A DNA stretch of 64,000 bases from Pantoea dispersa (GCF_014155765.1 NZ_SCKT01000003.1:379304-443303), one strand, 5' to 3'. Counted from the first letter of the stretch, positions 38,182-50,085 are shown. Program-made: numbers and translations. Notes: generated by a model not told the origin, from the sequence alone.

Positions 38182-39936
38182 TTAGCGCAGCTCGTTGGCG
38201 CGGCGATAGCGTCCCTGATAATCGAACATTTTTTCCCGCACCTGCCAGAAGTGGCCTTTGGCGCGCGCTACCACAAAATCGGGATGGCGCAGCAGCGGCT
38301 GCAGCGCCACCACATCGGCGGCGGTCTGCCAGCCGAGCTCCACGCCGGGCGCACGCTGATGTGGCCGCATAAACAGCTGCTCAAAAGCGGTACGCTGTGC
38401 CGGAGTGCGCAGGCGAAAGCGCTCGCTGACGCTGGTGCCATCCTCATCAAAATAGGTGGCTTGCAGCCACTCGCCTTTATCATCGCGTCCGTGCGCCAGC
38501 GTCATACCACTGCAGCGCAGTACGCGCGCGTCTTTCAGCTTCAGCGCCGCTTTCAGCATATCATCGGGGTCGACCAGCACCTTGTCGCACTGCTGGCAGC
38601 GGCGCGCGGCGATATCATTTTCTGCACCGCAGTCCGGGCAGCTTTTAAAGCGGAAACGGTAGTCGCACTGCGCGCGATTGCCCTCGTCATCGTCGAGCAC
38701 GCCCTGACAGCGGCGGCCAAAGTGCTCAATGACGTGGCCATCTTCGGTCGCCTTGCCCCAGAAGGTGTTGGCAAAGCCGCAGGCCGGACAAAACACCTGC
38801 ACCGGCTGGTTATCGCTGGCGCCTTTCGGCGCGCCGACTTCGGGCGTAAAGAGATCGTGCGGGTTTCCGGCGTAATCAAGGATCAGGCAGTCGGTTTTGC
38901 CCGGTGCCAGCCGCAACCCGCGACCGACAATTTGCTGATACAGGCTGACCGATTCGGTCGGGCGCAGAATGGCGATCAAATCGACGTGCGGCGCGTCGAA
39001 GCCGGTGGTCAGCACCGCCACGTTAACCAGAAACTTAAGCTGCTGCGCTTTGAACTGCTGAATCAGCCGGTCACGCTCTTTCACCGGGGTTTCCGCCGAC
39101 ACCAGCGCACTGTTTTCCGGCAGCAGGCTGAGGATTTCCCGCGCGTGTTCAACGGTTGCGGCAAACACCATCACGCCGCGGCGCGTTTCAGCGAACTCGA
39201 TGATCTGTCGCATGATCTGTGGCGTGACGCGCTGCTGCTGTTTCAGTTCGCGGTTAAGATCGGCCTCACTGAACAGGCCATTATTCTGCGGGATCAGCCG
39301 ACTGAAATCATACTGTACCACCGGCATATCCAGCCGCTCGGGCGGCACCAGAAAGCCATGTTTGATCATATAGCGCAGCGGCAATTCGTAGATGCAGTCG
39401 CGGAACAGCGCGTTATCGTCGCCGCGCACCATGCCGTGATAGTGGTACTGGTAAATCCAGCCTTTGCCCAGGCGGAATGGCGTGGCGGTCAGCCCCAGCA
39501 GACGCAGCTGCGGATTGTGCTGGCGCAGATGGGCGAACAGTTGCTGATACTGGCTCTCTTCGTTGTCGCTGATGCGATGGCACTCATCGACGATCACCAG
39601 CGAAAAGGCGCTGTCAAAACTGGCCAGATTGCGCGCCACCGATTGCACGCTGCCGAACACCACTTTACCGTCGCTCTGCTTGCGCTGCAGGCCCGCAGCG
39701 AAGATGTCCGCCTGCAGGCCATACGCCTGATATTTACTGTGGTTCTGCTCCACCAGTTCTTTGACGTGAGCCAGCACCAGCACGCGACCGCGCGCCAGCC
39801 GCGCCAGTTCGGCGATCACCAGGCTTTTGCCGGCGCCGGTCGGCAGCACAATCACCGCTGGCGTGGCGTGGCGGCGAAAATGGGCAACGGTGGCATCAAC
39901 GGCTTCTTGCTGATAGGGGCGCAGGGTAAACGACAT
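38182..39936 (-). CDS. radD: Superfamily 2 DNA repair helicase RadD
   Basis: A DEAD/DEAH-like ATPase (formerly YejH) that aids RecA-dependent repair of double-strand breaks. The 584-residue protein has Walker A LPTGAGKS at 31-38, a DECH Walker B, the SF2 motif [12 protein letters not shown], motif [14 protein letters not shown], and a C-terminal part with zinc-finger cysteine pairs (CPACGF, CPDCGA, CQQCD). It agrees with E. coli RadD (586 aa) along the full length. It diverges from rsuA. Confidence 0.96.
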   Translation of the reverse strand: MSFTLRPYQQEAVDATVAHFRRHATPAVIVLPTGAGKSLVIAELARLARGRVLVLAHVKELVEQNHSKYQAYGLQADIFAAGLQRKQSDGKVVFGSVQSVARNLASFDSAFSLVIVDECHRISDNEESQYQQLFAHLRQHNPQLRLLGLTATPFRLGKGWIYQYHYHGMVRGDDNALFRDCIYELPLRYMIKHGFLVPPERLDMPVVQYDFSRLIPQNNGLFSEADLNRELKQQQRVTPQIMRQIIEFAETRRGVMVFAATVEHAREILSLLPENSALVSAETPVKERDRLIQQFKAQQLKFLVNVAVLTTGFDAPHVDLIAILRPTESVSLYQQIVGRGLRLAPGKTDCLILDYAGNPHDLFTPEVGAPKGASDNQPVQVFCPACGFANTFWGKATEDGHVIEHFGRRCQGVLDDDEGNRAQCDYRFRFKSCPDCGAENDIAARRCQQCDKVLVDPDDMLKAALKLKDARVLRCSGMTLAHGRDDKGEWLQATYFDEDGTSVSERFRLRTPAQRTAFEQLFMRPHQRAPGVELGWQTAADVVALQPLLRHPDFVVARAKGHFWQVREKMFDYQGRYRRANELR

Positions 39937-40161
39937 GGGAACCGGCTTTTTCTGGAACGGACGCGCATTATGCCATGAAAGTGGCTGAAACGCAGGATCG
40001 GCACTATTAGCAGGCGAAGGTTCAGGCTATACTGCCCACACTTTTTCAACGGTTAACCCTGCGCTCAATTATGCCGTGGCCGCCGCGCTACGCTGTAAAT
40101 GATTTACCGGGCAAACGCCGTTTCAGTTCCCCTCCGCAGTAACAGGCAAAAAAGCGAATTC

Positions 40162-40884
40162 ATGCGACTCGACAAATTCATATCTCAGCAACTGGAAGTT
40201 AGCCGTGCCATCGCCGGCCGTGAAATACGTGGCAGAAAGATCACCATCAATGGCGAAGTGGTACGCGACACCGCGTATAAAGTCCTGCCGGACGATGCCG
40301 TAGAGTACGACGGCAATCCGCTGACGGTGCAGCAGGGCCCGCGCTATTTCATGCTGAATAAACCGCAGGGCTATGTCTGCTCCACCGACGATCCGGATCA
40401 CCCCACCATTCTCTATTTCATTGAGGAGCCGGCGGCGTTCAAACTGCACGCGGCAGGGCGGCTGGATATTGATACCACCGGGCTGGTGCTGCTGACCGAT
40501 GATGGTCAGTGGTCGCATCGCATTACCTCTCCGCGCCATCACCTGGAGAAAACCTACCTGGTGGAACTGGAGCAGCCGCTTGACGCGGGGCTGATCGAAA
40601 AATTTGCTGCCGGCATTCAGCTGCACAACGAGAAAGATCTGACCAAACCGGCGCAGCTGGAAATCCTCGATGAGAAAGCCGCGCGCCTCACCCTCAGTGA
40701 AGGGCGCTATCACCAGGTGAAACGTATGTTTGCGGCGATGGGCAACCACGTCACGGCGCTGCATCGCGAAAGCATCGGTGAGATTGTGCTGGATGACGAG
40801 CTCGGTGAAGGCGAATACCGTGAACTGACCGAGGCGGAAATCAACAGCATCGGCCTGCCGGACGAACTGAAACAGCGCAAATAG
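40162..40884 (+). CDS. rsuA: 16S rRNA pseudouridine(516) synthase RsuA
   Basis: Makes the single pseudouridine of 16S rRNA at position 516 during 30S assembly. The 240-residue protein (231 in E. coli) has an S4-like RNA-binding domain ([16 protein letters not shown]) and the RsuA/RluB catalytic domain with Asp102 in [16 protein letters not shown] at 40162 is the family start; an open extension upstream is ignored. bcr begins about 12 bp after the stop. Confidence 0.96.
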   Translation: MRLDKFISQQLEVSRAIAGREIRGRKITINGEVVRDTAYKVLPDDAVEYDGNPLTVQQGPRYFMLNKPQGYVCSTDDPDHPTILYFIEEPAAFKLHAAGRLDIDTTGLVLLTDDGQWSHRITSPRHHLEKTYLVELEQPLDAGLIEKFAAGIQLHNEKDLTKPAQLEILDEKAARLTLSEGRYHQVKRMFAAMGNHVTALHRESIGEIVLDDELGEGEYRELTEAEINSIGLPDELKQRK

Positions 40885-40896
40885 CGGGAGACAGTG

Positions 40897-42090
40897 GTGC
40901 GTAAGGAAAAAAATTCACCGGTGGGATTAGTGGTGATTCTGGGATTGCTGGCGATGCTGATGCCGCTCTCCATTGATATGTATCTGCCGGCAATGCCGCA
41001 AATCGCCCGTGAATTCGCGGTGTCGGCCGGCAGCGTACAGATGACGCTGAATCTCTACATCCTCGGCTTCGCCATTGGTCAGCTGGTGTATGGCCCGCTG
41101 GCCGACAGCTACGGACGTAAACCGGTGATTGTGCTTGGCACGCTGATTTTCGCCTGCGCGGCGGCAGCCTGTGCGCTGTCGCAATCCATTGACCAGCTGA
41201 TTCTGATGCGTTTCCTGCACGGGCTCTCCGCCGCCGCGGCCAGCGTGGTGATTAACGCCCTGATGCGCGACAGTTATTCGAAAGAAGATTTCTCGCGCAT
41301 GATGTCGTTTGTCATGCTGATCACCACCATTGCGCCGCTGCTGGCCCCGATCATCGGCGGCTGGCTGCTGCTGCTGTGGAACTGGCACGCCATCTTCTGG
41401 ACGCTGGCATTGGCCGCACTGATTACCACCGTGCTGGTGGTAACGCAGATCCGCGAAACGCTTAAGCCCGAGCAGCGGCAGCGTTTTCACCTGCGCACCA
41501 CGCTGAGCAATTTTGTCGCGCTGGTGCGGCACAAACGCGCCTTCAGCTATATGCTGGCAAGCGGCTTCTCGTTTGCCGGGCTGTTTACCTTTCTTAACGC
41601 CGGGCCGTTTGTTTACATTGAAGTGAACCATGTGTCGCCGCAGAATTTCGGCTACTACTTTGGCCTCAACGTGGTGTTTCTGTTTGTCATGACGCTGATT
41701 AACAGCCGCGCGGTGCGCCGTTTCGGACCGCTGGCGATGTTCCGCCTCGGTCTGCTGATTCAGTTTGCCATGGGCATCTGGCTGCTGATTGTCAGCGCGC
41801 TTAACCTCGGTTTCCTGCCGCTGGTGTTTGGCGTGGCAATGTTTATTGGCTGCGTATCGACCGTCTCCTCCAATGCGATGGCGGTGATCCTTGACGAATT
41901 TCCCCATATTGCCGGCACCGCATCCTCGCTGGCCGGTACGCTGCGCTTTGGCGTCGGTGCGCTGGTTGGCGCGCTACTGTCGCTGGTCAGCGTCAACAGC
42001 GCCTGGCCGATGGTCGCCACCATCGCGCTGTGCGCTACCGTCTCAATCGTACTGTTCAGCTACGCCGCCCGTCCGCGCCACACCGCGTGA
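40897..42090 (+). CDS. bcr: Bicyclomycin-resistance MFS efflux pump Bcr
   Basis: A 12-helix drug:proton antiporter of the Bcr/CflA family, about 397 residues, close to E. coli Bcr (motif [13 protein letters not shown], motif C region [22 protein letters not shown] in part). Known substrates of the E. coli protein are bicyclomycin, sulfonamides and cysteine. Two tandem GTG codons can start it; the second, 40897, has the better distance to GGGAG. It follows rsuA in the same transcript, as in E. coli. Confidence 0.94.
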   Translation: MRKEKNSPVGLVVILGLLAMLMPLSIDMYLPAMPQIAREFAVSAGSVQMTLNLYILGFAIGQLVYGPLADSYGRKPVIVLGTLIFACAAAACALSQSIDQLILMRFLHGLSAAAASVVINALMRDSYSKEDFSRMMSFVMLITTIAPLLAPIIGGWLLLLWNWHAIFWTLALAALITTVLVVTQIRETLKPEQRQRFHLRTTLSNFVALVRHKRAFSYMLASGFSFAGLFTFLNAGPFVYIEVNHVSPQNFGYYFGLNVVFLFVMTLINSRAVRRFGPLAMFRLGLLIQFAMGIWLLIVSALNLGFLPLVFGVAMFIGCVSTVSSNAMAVILDEFPHIAGTASSLAGTLRFGVGALVGALLSLVSVNSAWPMVATIALCATVSIVLFSYAARPRHTA

Positions 42091-42421
42091 TGGCGGCGGG
42101 TCTATGCTGAGCCCGCTATTATTTCACCCCCTGATTTGCCCCTCTCCGCACTCTCGCTCTGCTTAATGTTTCCATATTGTGAAAATTAATTGATAAAAAA
42201 GTAACGGCATTGCGTCTAAAATGATTGTTAAGCGCCGCGTAACGCGGTAAACATAGGCATAAATGCGAGAAAGCTCGCAAATAATAAAGTTGCATCACGC
42301 TTTGTGCTTAAAACGAGAAGGCTATCCTTGACGTCCGTATGCTGAGCTTGCCAGGTGGGGATTCACCGCGATGAAGCCGTCCGTTGTGAATAACGTTACT
42401 GTCTCTGGGAACCGAAACACT
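42091..42421. other. Intergenic region before yejG
   Basis: About 330 bp with no gene. A small stem GCGAG-AAAG-CTCGC is at 42266-42279 and CGCGTAACGCG at 42236-42246. AT-rich sequence at 42175-42230 probably holds the yejG promoter, but no clear pair of elements was identified. Confidence 0.5.
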
Positions 42422-42748
42422 ATGCTGCAACTCTCGGTTGTGCATCGTTTACCACAACTATACCGCTGGTCGCTGGAACATGCCGGCGCCATTGAACGCC
42501 AGGAAGCAGCGAACGGCGCGCATGACGGGGATCTGGTCGCGCTGCGCCTGCTGAGCCATGATGGCCATCCGGCGCTGGAGATCCTGCAGCAGCTACAGGA
42601 AACGCTGGCGCAGATTCAGGTCGAGTGCAAAATTGCCGAATGTGAAGGGCAGCCGTGTTTGCTGATTCAGCGCGGCGACGAGAGCGCCACTAACTGCTGT
42701 CTGAAAAATCAGGGCGTGGCGATCGCCGAAACCTTTGACGGTCACTGA
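42422..42748 (+). CDS. yejG: YejG family protein
   Basis: A 108-residue protein of unknown role that matches E. coli YejG: MLQLSVVHRLPQLYRWS, CEGQPCLL, and LKNQGVAIAETF. The ATG at 42422 is chosen by this match; the frame is open to 42371. It converges on yejF and overlaps its last 7 bases. Confidence 0.92.
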   Translation: MLQLSVVHRLPQLYRWSLEHAGAIERQEAANGAHDGDLVALRLLSHDGHPALEILQQLQETLAQIQVECKIAECEGQPCLLIQRGDESATNCCLKNQGVAIAETFDGH

Positions 42749-44331
42749 GGCCCGATCTCGCCCTGCGCGGAGGCCAGCAGCTGACGCGTATACTCTGCTG
42801 CAGGCGCGTTGAACAGCGCTTCGCATTCACCCTGTTCCACCACTTCACCCTGGCGCAACACCACCAGCTGATGACACAGCGCGCGCACCACCTGCAAATC
42901 GTGACTGATAAACAGATACGCCAGCTGATGCTGCTGCTGTAAACGGCGCAGCAGGGTGAGGATCTGCTTTTGCACCGAGCGGTCCAGCGACGAGGTGGGT
43001 TCATCCAGCACGATTAGCTGCGGCTGCAGGATCAGCGCGCGGGCAATGGCGATACGCTGGCGCTGACCGCCAGAGAATTCCGCCGGGTAGCGGCTGCGGC
43101 TCGCTGCCTCCAGGCCAACCTCTTCCATCACCGCAATGACTCTGGCTTCCTGTTCGGCAGCGCTGAGCTGCGGCTGGTGCACCGCCAGCCCTTCGGCAAT
43201 CACCTGCTGTACCGTCATGCGCGGATTGAGTGAAGAGTTGGGATCCTGAAACACCACCTGAATGCGCTGGCGCAGCGGCAGTAGCTGCTTCGCGCTCAGC
43301 CGATGCAGCGGCTGTCCGTCGAACCAGATCTCGCCGCGCGCAGCAATCAGGCGCAGCAGCGCCAGGCCGGTGGTGCTTTTGCCTGACCCGGATTCGCCGA
43401 CTAACCCGAGGCTTTCGCCGCGCCGCAGGGTAAAACTGAGATTGTGTAGCGCGGTTTTTTCCGCCACGGTGCGCTTCAGCAGTCCACGGCGAATCGGGAA
43501 ACCCACCTGCAAATTAGTTACCTGCAACAGCGGCGGCGCGTCGTTCAGCGGCACCGGTGCGCCGTCCGGCTCGGCGGCCAGCAGCTCACGGGTATAAGGC
43601 TGCTGTGGCTGGCGAAACAGTGCGTCACAGCGGTTGTGTTCCACCTCGCGCCCGTTGCGCATCACCGTCACGCTGTGGGCCAGCTGACGCACAATGTTCA
43701 GGTTATGGGTAATGAACAGCATGCCCATGTTCAGTTCGCGCTGCAGTTCGCGCAGCAGCTGTAAAATCTGTGCCTGTACCGTGACATCCAGCGCCGTGGT
43801 GGGCTCATCGGCAATCAGCAGTTTGGGCTGCGTCAGCAAGGCCATGGCGATCATCACGCGCTGGCGCTCGCCGCCGGACAGCTGGTGCGGAAAATCCTGC
43901 AGGCGCGTCGCGGCCTGGCGAATGCCTACGCGATCGAGGCAGCTGAGAATTTCAGCGCGCGCCGCTTCACGCCGCATGCCACGGTGCAGCGACAGCACTT
44001 CATACAGCTGTTTTTCCACGCTGTGCAGCGGATTGAGTGACACCATCGGCTCCTGAAAAATCATCGCCATCTGGTTGCCACGCAGCCCGCGCATATCACG
44101 TTCGCTGGCCTGTAACACATCGCGCCCGTCAAACAGGATCTCGCCCTGGGGATAACTCACCGGCGGCTGCGGCAGCAGACGCATAATCGACAGCGCCGTC
44201 ACGCTCTTGCCCGATCCCGATTCGCCCACCAGCGCCAGCGTTTCGCCGGCGTCGATGCGCAGCGAGATATCTTCCACCACGCGGCGCGGCCCGAACGCCA
44301 CCGCCAGATGATTCACCGTTAACAAACTCAT
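42742..44331 (-). CDS. yejF: Peptide ABC importer ATPase YejF
   Basis: A fused ATPase with two complete ABC cassettes in 529 residues. Each has Walker A (GESGSGKSV and GESGSGKST), a signature (LSGGERQR, FSGGQRQR) and Walker B with DEPT. It powers the YejABE permease, which imports peptides and, in E. coli, the antibiotic microcin C. It begins directly after the yejE stop and is the last gene of the yejABEF operon. Confidence 0.97.
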   Translation of the reverse strand: MSLLTVNHLAVAFGPRRVVEDISLRIDAGETLALVGESGSGKSVTALSIMRLLPQPPVSYPQGEILFDGRDVLQASERDMRGLRGNQMAMIFQEPMVSLNPLHSVEKQLYEVLSLHRGMRREAARAEILSCLDRVGIRQAATRLQDFPHQLSGGERQRVMIAMALLTQPKLLIADEPTTALDVTVQAQILQLLRELQRELNMGMLFITHNLNIVRQLAHSVTVMRNGREVEHNRCDALFRQPQQPYTRELLAAEPDGAPVPLNDAPPLLQVTNLQVGFPIRRGLLKRTVAEKTALHNLSFTLRRGESLGLVGESGSGKSTTGLALLRLIAARGEIWFDGQPLHRLSAKQLLPLRQRIQVVFQDPNSSLNPRMTVQQVIAEGLAVHQPQLSAAEQEARVIAVMEEVGLEAASRSRYPAEFSGGQRQRIAIARALILQPQLIVLDEPTSSLDRSVQKQILTLLRRLQQQHQLAYLFISHDLQVVRALCHQLVVLRQGEVVEQGECEALFNAPAAEYTRQLLASAQGEIGPQ

Positions 44332-45354
44332 TTAGCGCCCCCGGCTCGGATCAAAGGCATCGCGTACCGCTTCGCCGATAAAAATCAGCAGCGACAGCAG
44401 CAGGGCGAGGGCGAAGAAGCCAGAAAGGCCAAGCCACGGTGCCTGTAAATTGTTTTTTCCCTGTAGCAGCAGTTCGCCCAGCGACGGCGAGCCCACCGGC
44501 AGGCCGAAGCCAAGAAAATCCAGTGAGGTTAACGTGGTGATCGAACCGCACAGGATAAACGGCAGAAAGGTGAGCGTGGCGACCATGGCGTTGGGCAACA
44601 TGTGGCGCAGCATGATGCGGCTATCGCTCACGCCCAGCGCGCGTGCGGCGCGGATATAGTCAAAGTTACGCGTGCGCAGGAACTCGGCGCGCACGACGCT
44701 CACCAGGCTCATCCAGCCGAAAATCACCGTCAGCAGTAACAGCCACCAGAAATTGGGCTGAATCACGCTGGAGAGCAGAATCAGCATGAACAGCGTCGGC
44801 ATGCCGGACCACACCTCAATCAATCGCTGGCCGATCAGGTCAACGCGGCCGCCAAAGTAGCCCTGCAGGGCACCCACCACAATGCCAATCACGCTGGAGA
44901 ACAGCGTTAACAGCAAACCGAACAGCAGCGAGATGCGCGTGCCGTACAGCAGACGCGCCAGTACATCGCCACCGTTAGCATCGGTACCCAGCCAGTTTTG
45001 CGCGGACGGCGGTGACGGGAAGGGCACGTCGGTGGCGAAATGAATGGTGCTGTCGCTGAAGCGGATGGGAGCCCACAGCGCCCAGCCCTGCTGGTCAATA
45101 CGTTGTTTCAGCCACGGATCCTGATAGTCCGCCGCCGTGGCAAACTGGCCGCCAAAATCGCTCTCGCTGTAGTTAAACAGCAGCGGTGCGTACCAGCGCT
45201 GCTGGTAATGCACCAGCAGCGGTTTGTCATTGGCTAATAATTCCGCGCCCAGCGACAGCACAAAAATGAGCAGAAACAGCCACAGCGACCAGTAGCCGCG
45301 CCGGTTATGACGAAAGCGCTGCCAGCGCTGCTGGTTAACGGGAGATAAACGCAT
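44332..45354 (-). CDS. yejE: Peptide ABC importer permease YejE
   Basis: A 340-residue inner-membrane permease of the DppC/OppC type with a long periplasmic insertion after the first helix, as in E. coli YejE. The binding-protein-dependent transport motif is RTRNFDYIRAARALGVSD. It overlaps the yejB stop by one to three bases, a sign of translational coupling. Confidence 0.97.
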   Translation of the reverse strand: MRLSPVNQQRWQRFRHNRRGYWSLWLFLLIFVLSLGAELLANDKPLLVHYQQRWYAPLLFNYSESDFGGQFATAADYQDPWLKQRIDQQGWALWAPIRFSDSTIHFATDVPFPSPPSAQNWLGTDANGGDVLARLLYGTRISLLFGLLLTLFSSVIGIVVGALQGYFGGRVDLIGQRLIEVWSGMPTLFMLILLSSVIQPNFWWLLLLTVIFGWMSLVSVVRAEFLRTRNFDYIRAARALGVSDSRIMLRHMLPNAMVATLTFLPFILCGSITTLTSLDFLGFGLPVGSPSLGELLLQGKNNLQAPWLGLSGFFALALLLSLLIFIGEAVRDAFDPSRGR

Positions 45355-46445
45355 CAGCGGCCCTCAAAATCAATGCGTGGATCGACCAGCGTATAGGTCA
45401 GATCGCTGAGAATATTCATCAGCAGGCCAATCAGCGTAAAGATATACAGCGTGCCGAACATCACCGGATAGTCGCGCTGAATGGTGGCATCATAGCCGAG
45501 CAGCCCCATGCCGTTGAGTGAGAACATCACCTCGATCAGCACCGAGCTGGTGAAAAACATACTGATAAAGGTGGCGGGAAACCCGGCGATCACCAGCAGC
45601 ATGGCGTTGCGAAACACGTGGCCGTACAGGATGCGCTTCTCATCCAGGCCCTTGGCGCGTGCCGTGACGACGTACTGTTTGCGCACCTCATCAAGGAACG
45701 CATTTTTCGTCAGCATGGTCAGGGTGGCAAAGCCGCCAATTACCGTAGCCAGCACCGGCAGGGTGATATGCCACAGATAATCGCTGATTTTGCTGTACCA
45801 CGGCAGCGTGTCAAACTGCGGCGAAGTGAGGCCACGGAGCGGGAACCAGTCGAGATAGCTGCCGCCGGCAAACAGCACAATCAGCATGATGGCAAACAAA
45901 AACGCCGGAATAGAGTAGCCGATGATGATAATGATGCTGCTCCAGATATCAAACGCGCTGCCGTTGCGCACCGCTTTTTTGATGCCCAGCGGAATCGACA
46001 CCAGATAGATGATCAGCGTGCTCCACAACCCGAGGCTGATCGACACCGGCAGGCTCTCTTTAATCAGCTGCAGCACCGAGGCGTTACGAAACAGGCTGTC
46101 GCCAAAGTCAAAACGCAGGTAATTCCACAGCATTTCGCCATAGCGCTGCAGCAGGGGCTTATCGAAGCCGTAGCGATGGGTTATTTCTGCCACCACCTCC
46201 GGATCCAGCCCGCGTGCGCCGCGATACTGGCTGTCGCCGGGATTGTCGCGCACCAGCGCACCGCGCGCGCCGCTGTCACTGCCGCCGCTGCCAGGCAGAC
46301 CGGTACTATGACCAAACTGGATGTTGGCCAGCGCCTGATCGACCGGACCACCCGGCGCAATCTGTACGATAAAGAAATTCAGGGTGATGATGGCCCACAG
46401 CGTGGGAATAATCAGCAACAGCCTGCGCAGGAAATAAGCACCCAA
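45354..46445 (-). CDS. yejB: Peptide ABC importer permease YejB
   Basis: A 363-residue permease of the DppB/OppB type. It begins [19 protein letters not shown] and has the EAA-type loop [16 protein letters not shown]. Compared with other DppB proteins it carries the YejB-specific insertion after the first helix ([14 protein letters not shown] region). It starts 10 bp after yejA. Confidence 0.97.
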   Translation of the reverse strand: MGAYFLRRLLLIIPTLWAIITLNFFIVQIAPGGPVDQALANIQFGHSTGLPGSGGSDSGARGALVRDNPGDSQYRGARGLDPEVVAEITHRYGFDKPLLQRYGEMLWNYLRFDFGDSLFRNASVLQLIKESLPVSISLGLWSTLIIYLVSIPLGIKKAVRNGSAFDIWSSIIIIIGYSIPAFLFAIMLIVLFAGGSYLDWFPLRGLTSPQFDTLPWYSKISDYLWHITLPVLATVIGGFATLTMLTKNAFLDEVRKQYVVTARAKGLDEKRILYGHVFRNAMLLVIAGFPATFISMFFTSSVLIEVMFSLNGMGLLGYDATIQRDYPVMFGTLYIFTLIGLLMNILSDLTYTLVDPRIDFEGR

Positions 46446-46455
46446 ACCGCTCTCC

Positions 46456-48264
46456 TCAGCGTCGATCGGCCGGTAAACGACCGGCTTTGTTCACATCGTA
46501 CCACCAGTTTTCCAGCCCGGTGGCAAACGCCGGTTTAATCTGCGGATGGGAAAACTTGTCCCACCAGGCCAGCCGCTGCTCGGCGTTGTACCACATCGGA
46601 ATCATGTAGGCGTTCCACAGCAGCAGGCGATCCAGCGCCTGACCGAGCGGCAGCAGCGCTTTTTCATCGCCCTGATGCGCCACGATCTGCTGCACGAAAT
46701 GGTCGACCAGCGGATCTTTTACCCGCGCGGTGTTCCATGAGGAGCTGATGTAATCCGACTGCCAGACATATTGCAGGCTGGTGGAGGGCCACGGCATCGC
46801 CTGATAAAGCGACGGAATCATGTCGTAATCGCCTTCGCGCAGCCGGCGCAGATATTGCGAACTGTCCACCTGACGCAGCGTCATCGTAATGCCAAGCCGT
46901 GCCAGGCTGTGCTGGAACGGCAGCGCCCAGTCGTTCTGAGAACCGCTGCGCAGCAACAGTTCAAACTGAAACGGCTGGCCGGTTTTCACGTTCACCAGCT
47001 GCTGATTTTTGATCTGCCAGCCGGCCTGCTTCAGCAGCGCCATCGCCCGCAGCAGATTGTTGCGGTCAAAGCCGCTGCCGTCAGAGTGCGGCGGCGCGTA
47101 GGCGTTGTTAAAGACCTCGGCAGGCAGCTGCGCCTTGTAGGGCGCGAGCAGGACCAGCTGATCGGCGTCAGGATAGCCTCTGGCGGCATAAGCGGTGTTC
47201 TGGAAGTAGCTGTCGGTCCGCTTGTAAGCGCCGTAGAACAGCGCTTTGTTCATCCACTCAAAATCAAACGCCAGCGTCAGCGCCTCGCGCACGCGGCGGT
47301 CGGCAAACAATGCTTTCTCGTTATTGAACGCCAGCCAGCGCGTGTCGGTGGCGACGTCATTCGGCGTGGTGGCTTTCACAATGGCGTGGCTGGTGAAATT
47401 GCGCCCGCGATATTGTGTGGCCCATTTCTTCGCCGAACTCTCTTCGCGCAGGTCATAGGCACCGGCCTTAAACGCTTCAAAAGCCACGTTGTCATCAAGA
47501 TAGTAGTCGTAGCGCAGGGTATCAAAATTAAAGCGACCGCGGTTCACCGGCAGATTGGCCGCCCAGTAGTTCTTCACCCGGCTATATTGGATGAACTGGC
47601 CGGATTTGTACGAAGTGACGCGGTAAGGCCCGCTGGCGAGCGGCGGATAGCCAATCGGCTCATTGAATTTTTTGTTCTGCCAGAATTTTTCCGGCAGCAC
47701 CGGCAGCGTGATCCAGCTCAGCACCAGGTCTTTGTCTGGCTTGGGCATCTCAATGCGCACCGTCAGCCGGTTCAGCGCTTTCACCTGCACGCCACGAAAC
47801 GCCACGCGAAACTGCGGCACGCCTTCGGTCATGAATTTGCCGAAGGTGAAGGCGACATCCTGCGCGGTGATCGGTGTACCGTCCTGAAACTGCGCGTGCG
47901 GATTGATAGACACTTCCATCCAGTGATAATCGCTGGGATAGCGTGCTGATTCGGCGATCAGCGGATAGTAGCTGCCGGGCTCATCGTCTGAGGTGGTAAA
48001 CAGGCCGTCGTACAGCGTGTCAGTGCCGATACCGGGGTTGCCGCGCGACGCATAGCGGTTGAAGTTGTCGTAAGTGCCCACCACGGCGAGGGTGATCTTG
48101 CCACCTTTTGGCGCCGCCGGATTGGCGTAATCATAATGGCTGAAGTTGACCGCGTATTTCGGTTCGCCCAGCTTCGCAAAGGCATAGCTTTCATGGATAG
48201 TGACCGCGTGCACCGGCGCAATGGCGCTGCACATCAGTAGTGCTGTGGCAAGACGAAGCAGCAT
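46456..48264 (-). CDS. yejA: Periplasmic peptide-binding protein YejA
   Basis: Solute-binding protein of the Yej importer, SBP family 5, 602 residues. It has a Sec signal peptide ([20 protein letters not shown]) followed by the mature [14 protein letters not shown]. It is the first gene of yejABEF. The family binds peptides, including N-formylated microcin C. Confidence 0.96.
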   Translation of the reverse strand: MLLRLATALLMCSAIAPVHAVTIHESYAFAKLGEPKYAVNFSHYDYANPAAPKGGKITLAVVGTYDNFNRYASRGNPGIGTDTLYDGLFTTSDDEPGSYYPLIAESARYPSDYHWMEVSINPHAQFQDGTPITAQDVAFTFGKFMTEGVPQFRVAFRGVQVKALNRLTVRIEMPKPDKDLVLSWITLPVLPEKFWQNKKFNEPIGYPPLASGPYRVTSYKSGQFIQYSRVKNYWAANLPVNRGRFNFDTLRYDYYLDDNVAFEAFKAGAYDLREESSAKKWATQYRGRNFTSHAIVKATTPNDVATDTRWLAFNNEKALFADRRVREALTLAFDFEWMNKALFYGAYKRTDSYFQNTAYAARGYPDADQLVLLAPYKAQLPAEVFNNAYAPPHSDGSGFDRNNLLRAMALLKQAGWQIKNQQLVNVKTGQPFQFELLLRSGSQNDWALPFQHSLARLGITMTLRQVDSSQYLRRLREGDYDMIPSLYQAMPWPSTSLQYVWQSDYISSSWNTARVKDPLVDHFVQQIVAHQGDEKALLPLGQALDRLLLWNAYMIPMWYNAEQRLAWWDKFSHPQIKPAFATGLENWWYDVNKAGRLPADRR

Positions 48265-48329
48265 AAGTGGGGCGCTCTCCTGTGATAATCCGCACTGTAT
48301 GGTAGCAGTTTCATGCGCGGTACGTGACG

Positions 48330-49895
48330 TTAACCCAAACTGGCCTGGCTCTGATAGTAGCTGATCAGCTTTTCCGGACGCAGCGGGCGGCTAAACAGAT
48401 ACCCCTGCAGATGCGTGACGCCCCGGTTAACCAGCCAGGCCGCCTGGTCGCCGGTTTCCACCCCTTCCGCCACGGTTTTCAGGTTGAGTTTCTTTGCCAG
48501 CAGCAACACGGTGTCAAGCACCGGCGAGGTTACGGTTTCGGTGCCGATACTCTGCACAAAGCCGCGATCGATTTTCAGGTAGTCGAACGGATATTTTTCC
48601 AGATAGATCAGCGCGCTATGGCCAGTGCCAAAATCATCGATGGCAATCTTGAAATTGTGTTCATGCAGCCAGGCGAAGATTTCGCCGGCGTTCTTCTCCC
48701 GCACCATGGTGCGCTCGGTGATTTCAAATACATAGTTAAAATGATCGGCGGGCATACTGGCGATCCACGCCTGCACGTCGCGGCGAAAACTGGCCGATGC
48801 CAGATGCTGCGGTGACATATTCAGACTGAGACGGGTGCCGCGCGGCAGTTGCTGACAGAGAAAACGCGCGTCGCGCGCTACCAGGCTGAACAGATGTTGG
48901 GTCAGAGGAATAATCAGGTTTTGCGCTTCGGCGTGGCTGATAAATACATCAGGGGGGATCATGCCTTCAACCGGGTGAGTCCAGCGCAGCAGCGCTTCAA
49001 CGCCATAGGGTTTGCCGTTGTGTGCCGTTACCAGCGGCTGATACTCAACGTGAAACTGACCGCGCCGGATGCCAAGCAGGATTTCACGTCCCGGTCGCTG
49101 ATGCAGCGACAGCAGCAGCCAGCTGATTGCGGCAACCAGCAGCGCCAGCAGCAGGCCGGTCAGCAACGCCAGCGTGTAATCGCGTGAGGCCAGCGTGCTG
49201 CCGTAAAGCACAAAGCGCATGCTGCCGTCATCAAGCGTCAGGTCGGTGAGGGCGGGCGGCAAATCGCGGCTGCGCACCACCTGGCTGGTGCCGCTGAGCA
49301 GCGCGCTGTCGCCTGCCACCAGCGCCATGCGCGTGATTTCGGGATGGTAAGAGGCCAGCAGCTGGTAAGGCGTCATGCTGAGGTTCATGGTGGCGAGGAT
49401 GCCGGTTTCGTTCGCTCCCGGACTTTTCAGCCACAGCGCCAGCGCTGGTTTGGCGGGCTGCAGCGGCGTGCCGGGCAGCAGGCGGACATCACGGTCGCGC
49501 TCCAGCTCTGAATCGGGTGAAATGGCGCTGGCGGCCAGCAGAAATGCGCCGGTAGCCGAGGAGCAGTAAGCGTTGCCGTCGCGTACCAGTAATATCGCGC
49601 GAATGTTGCCGGCAAAGGCGGCGCGAGAGGTCAGCTCACGGTTGACGCTGTTGCAGCTGAGCTGAGTGTATTGCTGCAGTGGATAAAGGCTCTCGACCAG
49701 GGTTGACATCACCTGTTGCAGATCGTCACGGCTGTGAGCCAGCAGCTGCTGGTGTTGCTGGACGCGTTTTTGCCAGGTCAGCGTGAGCAGGACGGTGACA
49801 AACAGGATAAAAAACGCGACCCCAATAATTACGCTACTCCAGGCGATGCGCCGCGAGTAGCTGGCATGACGATTTAACGTCCCCGACAGTGGCAT
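48330..49895 (-). CDS. pdeN: Cyclic-di-GMP phosphodiesterase PdeN (Rtn)
   Basis: Inner-membrane enzyme that cleaves c-di-GMP. The 521-residue protein has a membrane helix near residue 20, a periplasmic CSS domain (Cys in QLSCNSVNR and the motif YCSSATG; redox-controlled in this class), a second helix near 245, and a C-terminal EAL domain with EALLRW, NMSPQHL, DDFGTGHS and EGVET, so it looks active. ATG at 49895 is the chosen start; 49958 is an open alternative. It lies between yejA and mepS as in E. coli. Confidence 0.94.
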   Translation of the reverse strand: MPLSGTLNRHASYSRRIAWSSVIIGVAFFILFVTVLLTLTWQKRVQQHQQLLAHSRDDLQQVMSTLVESLYPLQQYTQLSCNSVNRELTSRAAFAGNIRAILLVRDGNAYCSSATGAFLLAASAISPDSELERDRDVRLLPGTPLQPAKPALALWLKSPGANETGILATMNLSMTPYQLLASYHPEITRMALVAGDSALLSGTSQVVRSRDLPPALTDLTLDDGSMRFVLYGSTLASRDYTLALLTGLLLALLVAAISWLLLSLHQRPGREILLGIRRGQFHVEYQPLVTAHNGKPYGVEALLRWTHPVEGMIPPDVFISHAEAQNLIIPLTQHLFSLVARDARFLCQQLPRGTRLSLNMSPQHLASASFRRDVQAWIASMPADHFNYVFEITERTMVREKNAGEIFAWLHEHNFKIAIDDFGTGHSALIYLEKYPFDYLKIDRGFVQSIGTETVTSPVLDTVLLLAKKLNLKTVAEGVETGDQAAWLVNRGVTHLQGYLFSRPLRPEKLISYYQSQASLG

Positions 49896-50057
49896 GGAGT
49901 TGGTTCCCCTGATCTTGCCCTTTTTATTATAAAAACGCATACAACTGTGCTGGTTCAAGGCAACGAGAATATAACGAGGCTGCGCGAAAAGTCTCGTTAT
50001 ATTTTTGATTCACAATTACTTTTTCCGCCACGGATTTGGCTTAAGCAACCGCAGACG

Positions 50058-50085
50058 AAAAAAAACGCTGCCGGGGCAGCGTTTT
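50058..50085 (-). terminator. mepS terminator
   Basis: AACGCTGCC pairs with GGCAGCGTT around a 2-nt loop. On the reverse strand the stem is followed by eight U, about 40 bp after the mepS stop. Confidence 0.92.

Noticed and set aside
38251-39978. 575-codon open frame opposite radD
   Set aside because: Lies wholly over the RadD gene, has no domain and the same shadow composition.
46771-47949. 392-codon open frame opposite yejA
   Set aside because: Shadow of the conserved binding-protein gene; no start signal or family features.
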